Part shown: positions 19,264 through 26,769 of the stretch, piece by piece
Position numbering within the stretch: the stretch's first letter is position 1
How the letters are laid out: every line of letters begins with the position of its first letter
Assembly (NCBI GenBank): GCA_019119675.1
Contig: DWWO01000114.1
Coordinates: 1 to 40,589 of the forward strand
Reading direction: 5' to 3'
DNA from: Candidatus Mediterraneibacter faecipullorum
GTDB lineage: Bacteria; Bacillota; Clostridia; Lachnospirales; Lachnospiraceae
DNA length: 40,589 bases
Program-made: the position numbers and the translations under genes
Notes under the pieces: generated by a model
What the model was told of the DNA's origin: nothing
Seen by the model: only the letters and a program-made list of their open reading frames with translations
Database searches by the model: none

Positions 19264-20061
19264 CTATATCTCTGCCCCTTTCAGAAGTACAGACACATAA
19301 TCTCCGCCCAGCGCATCGATTTCTTTTAGCGCCCGCTTTAAGATTCCCGCCGACTCTACTTTGAAAGCAAGTGAATCAGACATCCGGATCTCGTATGTGC
19401 CTTTTATGATCTCTGCCGCCAGATCCTGCACCGTATCCACCGTCTGTCTGAATTCATTCCAGACACAGCCGTACTGGAAAGACTGATGGGTGTCGCTTCC
19501 GGCAACCAGCGGACGGTCAATCTTACAGGAAAGTGCCCTCATCTTCTCCCATGTGCCATCGCAGTCTCTGGCAAGGTCTTTGCCGTTTACATCGAGGAAG
19601 AAGAATTTCTCAAGCATTTCCCGGGGAAGCTCCGGTATATGCCCTCCTTCTCTGTACGGATGTCCCGCGCCGAATATGACCGGGTACTCCTCCACCATCC
19701 GCGCCAGCTCCTCAAAGGACAGGAACTTTCCTTTCTCTTTATTCGGTTCCAGACGCCGGTTCATTTCCAGTATGCACTCCATAGGCCCGATGATCAGCGT
19801 ATGGCCGCCTTCCGCTATATCTGTCTCCATCCCCGGAAAAATGCGGAAGCCGCTCTCTGTCACAAGAGAATCCCCTTCTCGTGTACACCGGCCGGATATA
19901 TACCGATACACCTCCTGAAACCCCAGAGTATTGAAATGTTCTGTGAGACAGAGGGCATCCAGCCCGGATTTCTGTGCCTCCCGGAAGAGCCAGTCCGTAT
20001 ATTCTTTTGAAAAGGGAAGCTTCTTTGCCAGTTTCCCATGTGTGTGAAAATCAATTTTCAT
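19264..20061 (-). CDS. PHP-domain phosphoesterase
   Basis: A 265-residue metal-dependent phosphoesterase of the PHP superfamily. Metal ligands visible: HxH at residues 6-8 (DFHTHGK), LTEHFN near 39-44, FGAGHPYREGG and VAGSDTHQ. Substrate unknown; relatives act on histidinol phosphate, nucleotides or sugar phosphates. The ribosome site is modest (AAGGATGAGAAAG). It lies 122 bp behind ecfT, with a strong hairpin in the gap. Confidence 0.88.
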   Translation of the reverse strand: MKIDFHTHGKLAKKLPFSKEYTDWLFREAQKSGLDALCLTEHFNTLGFQEVYRYISGRCTREGDSLVTESGFRIFPGMETDIAEGGHTLIIGPMECILEMNRRLEPNKEKGKFLSFEELARMVEEYPVIFGAGHPYREGGHIPELPREMLEKFFFLDVNGKDLARDCDGTWEKMRALSCKIDRPLVAGSDTHQSFQYGCVWNEFRQTVDTVQDLAAEIIKGTYEIRMSDSLAFKVESAGILKRALKEIDALGGDYVSVLLKGAEI

Positions 20062-20094
20062 GTTTCTTTCTCATCCTTCCTGATTTCTCTTTAT

Positions 20095-20129
20095 GATCGG
20101 GCAGGGGCAGATTACTTCCCTGCCCGATC
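20095..20129 (-). other. 12-bp perfect hairpin between ecfT and the PHP gene
   Basis: GATCGGGCAGGG, an 11-nt loop, then its exact complement. In the minus-strand transcript it is followed by AUAAAGAGAAAU, without a U-tract, so it is more likely an RNA stabiliser, processing site or partial attenuator than a full terminator. Confidence 0.55.
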
Positions 20130-20183
20130 ACCGCGATACCTCGCTCATCCCGCGGCATTGCCTGCACACCGTTGCTGCTGTCC

Positions 20184-21008
20184 TTACAGTACGACAGACA
20201 GACCGACACATATGCATACCCACACCAGCGAGATACAGACGAAGATAATATCCGCCTGGGTCACTTTCAGCATGGACAGCTTCATCTTCTTTACCTCAGG
20301 GTTCTGTATAGAATAGCGGTATCCCCTGAGTTCCAGCGCTTCAACTGTCGTTCTGGACCGCTTTGCCGTATTGAGCATCAGCGGATAAAATGACTGGATG
20401 ATCATCCTGACCTGATAGCCCAGATACCGGATCTTCCCGATCAGTCCGTTCTTATGCGGCGGATTGCCTCTGAGACGGTAGGACAACAGGATATTCTGGA
20501 ACTCCTCCATCAGGACCGGCAGGATACGGTAGGCGAAAGATATACTGAAAGAAAGCTGTCCCGGACACCCGAACCAGAGCAGACCGTTTGCCAGACGATC
20601 CGGGTCAAGTCCGGAAAATACAGTGATGGATGCAAGGGACACGGCCGCTACTTTCAGCGTCATCACAAGCAATGGCGCAATGATTTCCGTATTCCCGCCG
20701 AAGAACAGGGCCACGATAAAGAGATAACCGGTCTGCGAAAATACACCGATGCAGAACAAGAAGAGGACCAGCGGGGCCACCTTTGCAGCACGGGTGGTGA
20801 GTGCCACGAAGAGGAAGATTCCCAGCAACAGGACTACATCGTTTAAAAACCACGGGACAAGTCCGAAGAATAGATACCAGACAAGAAGGATACGCGGATC
20901 CATTTTCGCGATCACGGTATCATCATTGCCGTAGGCATTCCTGAGCACCTGATTTCTCAGAAAATCCATAGAAAATTTATCTAATATATTCTCTGAAAGT
21001 TTACGCAT
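20184..21008 (-). CDS. ecfT: ECF transporter transmembrane component EcfT
   Basis: The 274-residue scaffold that couples the ATPases to the S component. Several hydrophobic helices are followed by the Ala-Arg-Gly-type coupling region; the ecfT hallmark appears as RLRGNPPHKNG and ALELRGYRYS in the C-terminal half. The ATG at 21008 overlaps the ecfA stop by 8 nt, with GGGGTG upstream; longer readings run inside ecfA. Confidence 0.92.
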   Translation of the reverse strand: MRKLSENILDKFSMDFLRNQVLRNAYGNDDTVIAKMDPRILLVWYLFFGLVPWFLNDVVLLLGIFLFVALTTRAAKVAPLVLFLFCIGVFSQTGYLFIVALFFGGNTEIIAPLLVMTLKVAAVSLASITVFSGLDPDRLANGLLWFGCPGQLSFSISFAYRILPVLMEEFQNILLSYRLRGNPPHKNGLIGKIRYLGYQVRMIIQSFYPLMLNTAKRSRTTVEALELRGYRYSIQNPEVKKMKLSMLKVTQADIIFVCISLVWVCICVGLSVVL

Positions 21009-22728
21009 ATTTTTCACCCCGGAAATATTCCATAAATTCATCGATCGTAAAGCACGGATTCTCGATCCCCAGCGCCCTGCCCATATCGCAGATCTGAGGC
21101 GGCCGGATCCCCACCTGCTGACGGACATACATATCGGCAAAGATTTCTTCTTTCGTTCCGTCCGCGATCACATATCCGGCAGAAAGGACGATCAGCCGTT
21201 CCGCCCAGTCGCACACAAGCTGCATATCATGGGTAGCGATCACCACTGTATCCGTAATGCCTTTGAGCATCTGGAGCGTCTTCATGATTTCTCTTCTGGT
21301 AGCAATGTCAAGATTAGCCGTAGGCTCATCGAGGAGCAGGATCTCCGGCTGCAGTGCGATCCCGATGGCCAAGGAAGCGCGCCGCATCTGTCCGCCGGAT
21401 AACAGCCTGCCATCCCGGTCCTGCAGATCTGTGAGACGGAACATCTCAAGCAGTTCATCCGTCCTCTTCTGATAATCTTCGACCTTTCTCACCATCATAG
21501 CGTACTCGATATCCTTGCGGATGGAATCTTTGATGAACATTTCCTCCGGATTCTGGTACACCATGGAAATCGTACGGCCCAGTTCCTCTTTCGGGAGATC
21601 CGCAGTCGGCCGATCGTTTAAAAGCACCTGACCGGATTCCGGACGGATCAGGCCCATCATCATCTTGAGCATCGTAGATTTTCCGGCGCCGTTGGAACCG
21701 ATCAGAACGATCTTCTCTCCCTTGCCGATCTGAAGAGAAAAGTCGTCAAAGATCTTCGGCGGTTCGCCTTTGACTGCGCGGTATTTTACCGTCACGTTCT
21801 TAAAGTCGACGATTGTGTCTCTCTTCAGTTCCCTTTGCAGCGGCTGCTTGTATGCCGGGCCTTTACTTTTAAGATAAGGTGTAAATACGCGGACTCCCTC
21901 CGCCACATCCACCGGAAGCTCCTCTTCTTTCTGAAGGAACGGCTCTTTCGGGAGAAGTCCTGCATCGATCATACGCTCGGCTGCGATCGCCACCTGTGGC
22001 GGAAAGATATTGCATCCCTGCAGTTCTGCTGTACGCCGCATAGCTTCTTTTGCGGGCAGCACCCACTGTACGCCTCCGTCTTTCAGGAGCATGACGTCCT
22101 TACAGTATTTTACTATGTAGTCCGTGTGATGCTCGATCACGATAATGGTTTTGCCGTATTTCTCATTCAGTTCCTTCAACACCTCATAGATACCGTCCGC
22201 ATGGGCGGGATCAAGCTGGGCGATGGGTTCGTCGAGGATCAGGATATCCGGGCTTAACGCCGCGGTTCCCGCCAGGGCAAGAAGGTGCTTCTGCCCTCCC
22301 GAGAGCTGCCACACATAATCGCCGGTCTTGGAAGAAAGGCCGCAGACATTCAGCGCTTCTTTTCCTTTTTCCTCATAATCCGGCATGGCATAATTCAGGC
22401 ACGCGTAAGATGCGTCTTCCAGCACGGTGGGACATACGATCTGGTTTTCAAAATCCTGATAGACATATCCCACCTTGCGGGCCAGCGTACCGATCTCCTG
22501 TTCTTTTGTATTCAGCCCGTCAATGATGATGTCGCCGTCCATATCTCCGACGATAAAGTGAGGGATCAGACCGTTTAACGTCTTACATAGAGTAGATTTC
22601 CCGCATCCGTTGTTCCCGACGATCGCAAGAAAATCCCCTTTTTCAATCACTGCTGATGCATTTTTTAATGTCGGCTCTGATGCCCCCGGGTATGTAAATG
22701 TTAGATTTCTGATCTCTATAATACTCAC
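21001..22728 (-). CDS. ECF transporter ATPase, two fused ATP-binding domains
   Basis: A 575-residue double ATPase replacing separate EcfA1/EcfA2. Domain 1: Walker A GNNGCGKST (38-46), signature LSGGQKHLLALA (142-153), Walker B ILILDEP. Domain 2: Walker A GSNGAGKST (344-352), signature LSGGQMRRASLA (443-454), Walker B ILLLDEP. Both catalytic glutamates (167, 468) and switch histidines are present, so both sites look functional, although the signature of domain 1 is unusual after GGQ. It starts with GTG that overlaps the stop of the S-component gene by 4 nt (GTGA), indicating coupled translation. Confidence 0.94.
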   Translation of the reverse strand: MSIIEIRNLTFTYPGASEPTLKNASAVIEKGDFLAIVGNNGCGKSTLCKTLNGLIPHFIVGDMDGDIIIDGLNTKEQEIGTLARKVGYVYQDFENQIVCPTVLEDASYACLNYAMPDYEEKGKEALNVCGLSSKTGDYVWQLSGGQKHLLALAGTAALSPDILILDEPIAQLDPAHADGIYEVLKELNEKYGKTIIVIEHHTDYIVKYCKDVMLLKDGGVQWVLPAKEAMRRTAELQGCNIFPPQVAIAAERMIDAGLLPKEPFLQKEEELPVDVAEGVRVFTPYLKSKGPAYKQPLQRELKRDTIVDFKNVTVKYRAVKGEPPKIFDDFSLQIGKGEKIVLIGSNGAGKSTMLKMMMGLIRPESGQVLLNDRPTADLPKEELGRTISMVYQNPEEMFIKDSIRKDIEYAMMVRKVEDYQKRTDELLEMFRLTDLQDRDGRLLSGGQMRRASLAIGIALQPEILLLDEPTANLDIATRREIMKTLQMLKGITDTVVIATHDMQLVCDWAERLIVLSAGYVIADGTKEEIFADMYVRQQVGIRPPQICDMGRALGIENPCFTIDEFMEYFRGEKYA

Positions 22729-23573
22729 TTGCGGGCACCTGCCTGACTACTCTTTGCTCTGCTGCGGATCACACTGATCACGATCAGCGCGACGACTGCG
22801 GCCGCAATGATCGCGATTATGATCGCCGTTGTGCTCTCAGCCCATGCAGCCTCCCAGTCGATCAGCGCATATCCGCCTTTTGCCAGAAGCTGTGCCACGA
22901 TCGCTGCTGCGAATCCCACGAGGCAGAGTACGACAGATTTTGCAGAAAGCGCGCTTCCTGTCATCGTCTTCTCATCGCGCGGCTTCATGCCGAGCAGCGG
23001 CTCGATCTTGCCGTAGAGCCTCGGTACAAGGAACATGGTCGGAAGCATACAGAAGAGGATGCCGGAGAACAGCAGGTCGTTAAGACAGGCGAATCCTTCT
23101 GTTGCAAATACACTTTCCGGAAGTCCTGCGACAGCCTCAAAGTCTTCCACTGCAAACTGTACTTTCAGGATATCTACCACGGTTCCCATAAAAAGCTGAA
23201 GGAACACGCCGAAGATGGAAGCGCCTGCTACAGCTGCGCGGTTTTTCGGATTTTTTACGAGGCGGCCTGCAACATATACACCGATCGTAACGGTAAGGAA
23301 TTTCTCCAGCTCTCCGAGGCCTCCGAACTGTCCCAGCATGATCTCGCTGAATACAAGTTCTCCGGTTGCAGCGCCTAAGCCCGCGGAAAGCGGATCAAAG
23401 AGCATTGCCAGCGTCAGCGGGATAAACAGGAAATACTCCACTGAGAATTCCACGATACCTACCTGAAAAGACGGGATCAGCTCTGTAAATAAAGTAGCCA
23501 GTCCGTAAAGTGACATTGAAAGAACAAATACCATTAATTTCTGTGACTGTGAAATCTTGTTCTGCGGATTCAT
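22725..23573 (-). CDS. ECF transporter substrate-binding S component, substrate unknown
   Basis: A 282-residue membrane protein. The first 195 residues have the six-helix layout of S components, including FLFIPLTLAMLFDPLSAGLGA and GELVFSEIMLGQFGG. Two further helices (about 213-232 and 249-269) and a short basic tail are extra relative to most S components (170-200 residues). I do not recognise the substrate family. The ATG at 23573 has GGAGG 8 nt upstream. First gene of the unit S-AA-T-PHP, with a structured leader before it. Confidence 0.85.
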   Translation of the reverse strand: MNPQNKISQSQKLMVFVLSMSLYGLATLFTELIPSFQVGIVEFSVEYFLFIPLTLAMLFDPLSAGLGAATGELVFSEIMLGQFGGLGELEKFLTVTIGVYVAGRLVKNPKNRAAVAGASIFGVFLQLFMGTVVDILKVQFAVEDFEAVAGLPESVFATEGFACLNDLLFSGILFCMLPTMFLVPRLYGKIEPLLGMKPRDEKTMTGSALSAKSVVLCLVGFAAAIVAQLLAKGGYALIDWEAAWAESTTAIIIAIIAAAVVALIVISVIRSRAKSSQAGARK

Positions 23574-23610
23574 GATTATTTCCTCCATTTACTCTCTTAG
23601 TTTTTATCAT

Positions 23611-23661
23611 TAACAGTTCAGCCGCATCATTCGTAAAAACGTACAAATGACTGAACTGTTA
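23611..23661 (-). promoter_or_regulatory. Structured 5' leader element of the ECF operon
   Basis: An 11-bp perfect stem (TAACAGTTCAG with its complement) encloses a second stem TCATT/AATGA and an inner CGT-TTTT-ACG hairpin. The predicted transcription start falls at the outer stem, so the RNA would begin with it. No known riboswitch consensus is recognised. It may be an unidentified riboswitch, a protein site, or a 5' stabiliser. Confidence 0.5.
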
Positions 23662-23667
23662 GTACAT

Positions 23668-23673
23668 ATTATA
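23668..23673 (-). promoter_or_regulatory. -10 element of the ECF operon
   Basis: Perfect TATAAT on minus, about 95 nt upstream of the S-component ATG. The hexamer at 17 bp upstream (TATCAG) is a poor -35, suggesting help from an activator or another sigma contact. The 135 bp between here and spoVAB are AT-rich and hold no gene that I can see. Confidence 0.5.
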
Positions 23674-23795
23674 AAGAGCCTAATGTCAGACTGATATCAT
23701 GAACCAATAAAATGCAAGTAAAATTTTCGTAAATACATTTTATGAAAGTTTTTTTACATTTTCCTGTATTTTACTGTTTTACACTCCTGGTACTC

Positions 23796-24212
23796 TTACC
23801 ATCCCCGAAAGAAAAACAGACATGCGCCCAGCCCTTTTCCCACTGCCAGACTGATGATAAATGCTGACATATACCTCACGATCCGCGCGCGGCGCATGAA
23901 TACAGGAAATACATTCAGTATCTCCGCCAGGGCCATAGACCAGCATCCGACAAAGATCCCGGCAAATATGCCGAAGATTCCGAGTCCCCATACTCCTGCC
24001 GGGATCCCAATATGAAATACATAGATAATATTCCCCAGAATACCGCCGGCTGCCGTACAGTCTTCATAAAAAAGCACTTTATCTCCGGTGTGCGTCCGGT
24101 CGGCAAAGTCCGCGATCACGCCTAATTCCACGATCAAAGAAAAAAGGCCGCCTGACACGGCGACCCCTGCGCTAATTCCGATTGCTGCCAGAAGTATCTG
24201 TTGTGCCCACAT
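23796..24212 (-). CDS. spoVAB: Stage V sporulation protein AB
   Basis: A 138-residue membrane protein matching SpoVAB in length and helix layout (AIGISAGVAVSGGLFSLIVE at the start, then ILGNIIYVFHIGIPAG and FGIFAGIFVGCWSMALAEI). Part of the SpoVA system for dipicolinic acid movement into the forespore. Overlaps spoVAA by 41 nt; ATG with GAGAGGAAA upstream. spoVAC and later spoVA genes do not follow here. Confidence 0.9.
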   Translation of the reverse strand: MWAQQILLAAIGISAGVAVSGGLFSLIVELGVIADFADRTHTGDKVLFYEDCTAAGGILGNIIYVFHIGIPAGVWGLGIFGIFAGIFVGCWSMALAEILNVFPVFMRRARIVRYMSAFIISLAVGKGLGACLFFFRGW

Positions 24213-24837
24213 CGATTTCCTCTCCTCTCCGCTCCGAATTCTCGATCAGTGTCGTCTGGATATCATTCTCATACAGCCTCATTTGAATCTCCATGGGAGT
24301 CGGATCTACGGTGAATCTTTTCTTTCCAAAATGATTAAAAAAGATCAGGATTCCGGCAGTAACCCCCACAGAATACGCAATCTCCAAAACCGTATATCCA
24401 TTTGTCTCCTGCCCGGTCATGAGCTCATAGATCTGCCCGAAAAGTTTCGTTACATCCACATCATTATTAAATGCCATGATAGAAAATGCTGCTCCGAAAA
24501 ATGTCACTGCAGCAACAAACACTGTCTTTATGATATGCCATGCAAATGCCGGTGTCTTCTGATCCTCATAAGTCACGATGATATCTGTCTCTCCCAGATT
24601 CTGTATGTCCACCTGCGGGAATTCCCCGTGGATACAGGCTATGATCTTAAGCAGCGAAACCACACATCTCTGCCTTCCGCTTTTCTTAAATCTGACAATC
24701 TTAAGTGTCCTGACCTTCGCCAGCATCAATTTATCCGTGCTCTCCATACTCAGAAGATCGCCAAGTGTCACGTCAGGTTTTGTCACTTCCACATCGCGGC
24801 TGCCCTTGATATAGAGTATCTTATTCTCAGATGCCAT
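24172..24837 (-). CDS. spoVAA: Stage V sporulation protein AA
   Basis: A 221-residue protein with a soluble N-terminal half and two hydrophobic helices (around 124-142 and 170-187), as in SpoVAA; the motif VYEDQKTPAFAWHIIKT-like segment (TYEDQKTPAFAWHI) before the first helix is typical. Begins at ATG 24837 after GGAGGGCAATA and overlaps the preceding small gene by 11 nt. Expressed in the forespore by inference from its position behind sigF. Confidence 0.9.
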   Translation of the reverse strand: MASENKILYIKGSRDVEVTKPDVTLGDLLSMESTDKLMLAKVRTLKIVRFKKSGRQRCVVSLLKIIACIHGEFPQVDIQNLGETDIIVTYEDQKTPAFAWHIIKTVFVAAVTFFGAAFSIMAFNNDVDVTKLFGQIYELMTGQETNGYTVLEIAYSVGVTAGILIFFNHFGKKRFTVDPTPMEIQMRLYENDIQTTLIENSERRGEEIDVGTTDTSGSNRN

Positions 24838-25054
24838 TATTGCCCTCCTCTGGCAGAAGGATCACTACACTGCAGGTTTTTTCTGAAGCTGCATCCAAAT
24901 CCGCCTCACATTGCCCGTACTCTGCCCGGATCAGAAACCCTTCGCTGCTGTGTTCTGTCGGCGCACTGAAATAGTATAGAATACCGATCACGACTGCCGC
25001 CAGGACCACGATAAGCAGGCATATCCATATTTTTTTCTGTCCGTCATCCATCAT
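24827..25054 (-). CDS. Small single-helix membrane protein between sigF and spoVAA
   Basis: About 75 residues: a short charged N-terminus (MMDDGQKK), one membrane helix (IWICLLIVVLAAVVIGILYY) and an acidic outside part with two cysteines. I do not recognise the family. The start is uncertain between ATGs at 25054 and 25051 (AGGTGG lies just upstream; a GTG at 25060 overlaps it). Its end overlaps spoVAA by 11 nt and a forespore-type promoter lies in front, so it is probably a sporulation gene co-expressed with spoVAA-spoVAB. Confidence 0.75.
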   Translation of the reverse strand: MMDDGQKKIWICLLIVVLAAVVIGILYYFSAPTEHSSEGFLIRAEYGQCEADLDAASEKTCSVVILLPEEGNNGI

Positions 25055-25101
25055 ATCCACCTGTCCTTGTACTGTTAATACTAATTTTGTTTTCTAACGA
25101 T

Positions 25102-25130
25102 TAGTATCCTGCTTTCCTTCAGAAATATAC
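25102..25130 (-). promoter_or_regulatory. Candidate sigma-G (or sigma-F) promoter for small gene-spoVAA-spoVAB
   Basis: GTATA, 17 bp, then GATACTA on minus. This fits the sigma-G consensus GHATR / CATWMTA fully at -35 and in 6 of 7 positions at -10. It sits between sigF and the small gene, with a predicted start near 25095. An 8-bp inverted repeat (ATACTAAT / ATTAGTAT, 25078-25107) overlaps the -10. Confidence 0.5.
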
Positions 25131-25168
25131 ATAACAGAACAATTTTCAAATTCTTGCCGGCACGACCG

Positions 25169-25885
25169 CTATGTACCTCTCTTCTTCAGATTCTCCATGA
25201 TCCGTTTTTCCATCCTCGACACCTGCACCTGGGATATTCCCATGATCTTGCCCACATCGGACTGGGTCCGGTCAGCAAAATAGCGCAGATAAATGAGCCG
25301 GCGTTCCTCTGCGCTCAATGTTTCCAACAGTTCATTCAGCACCATCCGGTCAAGGATCTTATCTTCGCTTTTTTCTTTTTCTTCGATTTTGTCCAGAAGC
25401 CGGATCTCACTTCCCTCTTTCTGGTGGATCGGCCGGTAGAGAGAATCCACCTCTCCGCCCGCCTCCATAGCCTGTACCAGTTCTTCTTTCCCAACCCCTA
25501 ATTCTTCCGATAATTCCTCCATCGTAGGTTCCCTCCCCAGCCTGTCCGTCAGTTTTTCTCCTGCTTTCAGGCTTTTGTATGCAAGTTCTTTCAGAGAACG
25601 GCTCACCTTGATCATCCCGTCATCCCGCAGAAAACGTTTGATCTCCCCGGAGATCATGGGGACTGCATAAGTAGAAAATTTCACGTCATAAGACAGATCA
25701 AACTTATCGATCGCTTTGAGCAGGCCGATGCTCCCGATCTGGAAGAGATCCTCCGTCTCCACACCACGCCCTCCGAAACGTTTTACAACGCACCAGATCA
25801 GGCCGATATTTTCCTCTACGAGCTGTTCTCTCGCCGCTTTATCCCCGTCGTGTGATTTCCTGATCAAAGCGATTGTGTGGTCCAT
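25169..25885 (-). CDS. sigF: RNA polymerase sigma-F factor
   Basis: The first forespore-specific sigma factor, 238 residues. Region 2 reads ENIGLIWCVVKRFGGRGVETEDLFQIGSIG in part and KFSTYAVPMISGEIKRFLRDDG; region 4 ends with RTQSDVGKIMGISQVQVSRMEKRI, close to Bacillus SigF. Overlaps the end of spoIIAB by 22 nt, with GGAAGGGAG before the ATG. Controlled post-translationally by the two genes upstream. Confidence 0.97.
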   Translation of the reverse strand: MDHTIALIRKSHDGDKAAREQLVEENIGLIWCVVKRFGGRGVETEDLFQIGSIGLLKAIDKFDLSYDVKFSTYAVPMISGEIKRFLRDDGMIKVSRSLKELAYKSLKAGEKLTDRLGREPTMEELSEELGVGKEELVQAMEAGGEVDSLYRPIHQKEGSEIRLLDKIEEKEKSEDKILDRMVLNELLETLSAEERRLIYLRYFADRTQSDVGKIMGISQVQVSRMEKRIMENLKKRGT

Positions 25886-26319
25886 ATCTCCCTTCCTTTT
25901 CCGACGGTCTTCTTCATCTTCACACGGGTACCCTTGCCCGGCTCTGATTCTACTTCAATGCTGTCCATGAAGGCTTCCATAAATGCAAATCCCATACCGG
26001 AGCGGTCCTGCTCCGGCATTGTAGTAAACATCGGCTGCATGGCCTGCTGCACATCTTCTATCCCTTTTCCGTTGTCGATGACTTCCACTGTAAGTACGTT
26101 TTCTGCTATCCTGCACCGGATGCTCACCTTATGCACTTCATTTTCATACCCGTGTATGATCGCATTCGTCACTGCTTCGGATACAGCTGTCTTGACGTCT
26201 GCCACCTCCTCCACAGTGGGATTGAGCTGCGTCATAAATGATGCCACTGCCACCCTTGCAAATCCCTCATTCTCAGAGCGGCTGTCAAATCTGATCTCCA
26301 TTTCATTCGTATTTCTCAT
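25864..26319 (-). CDS. spoIIAB: Anti-sigma F factor / serine kinase SpoIIAB
   Basis: A 151-residue GHKL-type ATP-binding protein that holds sigma-F and phosphorylates SpoIIAA. N-box EAVTNAIIHGYE, G1 box DNGKGIED and G2 box GMGFAFMEAFMD are all present. Its ATG overlaps the spoIIAA stop (ATGA) with GAGGAGGAAAG upstream. Confidence 0.97.
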   Translation of the reverse strand: MRNTNEMEIRFDSRSENEGFARVAVASFMTQLNPTVEEVADVKTAVSEAVTNAIIHGYENEVHKVSIRCRIAENVLTVEVIDNGKGIEDVQQAMQPMFTTMPEQDRSGMGFAFMEAFMDSIEVESEPGKGTRVKMKKTVGKGREIWTTQSL

Positions 26320-26630
26320 CTTCTTTCCTCCTCATAGATCTGCATTATTTTTGTCACCCCTGACAACATCAGTAATTTTTTAATCCTGGCATTGGTATGG
26401 ACTGCCCATACCTCCCCGCCGATCAGACTGACCGTTTTATACCGTCCCATGATAACCCCTATTCCTGAACTGTCCATAAAGTCCGTCCTGTCAAAGTCAA
26501 AGATCACATATTTGATATGATTCCTGTCGATCACGGCGTCCGCCTCCCTCTTGATTTCTTCGGCATTATGGTGATCCACTTCCCGCGGCAGATAGATCGT
26601 CAGACAGTTCTCCTGAACCTGATATTTCAT
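26316..26630 (-). CDS. spoIIAA: Anti-sigma F factor antagonist SpoIIAA
   Basis: A 104-residue STAS-domain protein. The phosphorylation site is MDSSGIGVIMGRYK, with Ser55 equivalent to the regulated serine of Bacillus SpoIIAA. The ATG at 26630 follows AGGAGGAGTAGCA. First gene of the spoIIA operon. The coding start lies only 42 bp from the strong hairpin at 26673-26702, leaving little room for a separate sigma-H/Spo0A promoter; none is clearly visible. Confidence 0.97.
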   Translation of the reverse strand: MKYQVQENCLTIYLPREVDHHNAEEIKREADAVIDRNHIKYVIFDFDRTDFMDSSGIGVIMGRYKTVSLIGGEVWAVHTNARIKKLLMLSGVTKIMQIYEEERR

Positions 26631-26672
26631 TGCTACTCCTCCTCGTTTCCATTCGTTTCTGAGTGGTATATA

Positions 26673-26702
26673 AAAAGGATATACCATTCGGTATATCCTT
26701 TT
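26673..26702 (-). terminator. Rho-independent terminator behind the TPR gene
   Basis: Perfect 13-bp stem AAAAGGATATACC with its complement and a 4-nt loop, followed on minus by TATATACC after the stem's own TTTT. Ends the valS-to-TPR transcription unit and separates it from spoIIA. Confidence 0.85.
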
Positions 26703-26769
26703 CTTACGTGTCTCTTTTTCTTTTATCTGCATGGTCTGTATGTACATCAGAATCTTATCGTGTCCGGTA

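Noticed and set aside
23574-23661. preQ1-type riboswitch before the ECF genes
   Set aside because: An AAAAACTAAG tail resembles preQ1-I, but the short 5-bp hairpin and C-rich loop of that class are absent.
24088-24969. A 293-codon open frame on plus opposite spoVAA/spoVAB
   Set aside because: Composition is that of a shadow frame; the sporulation genes on minus are clearly real.
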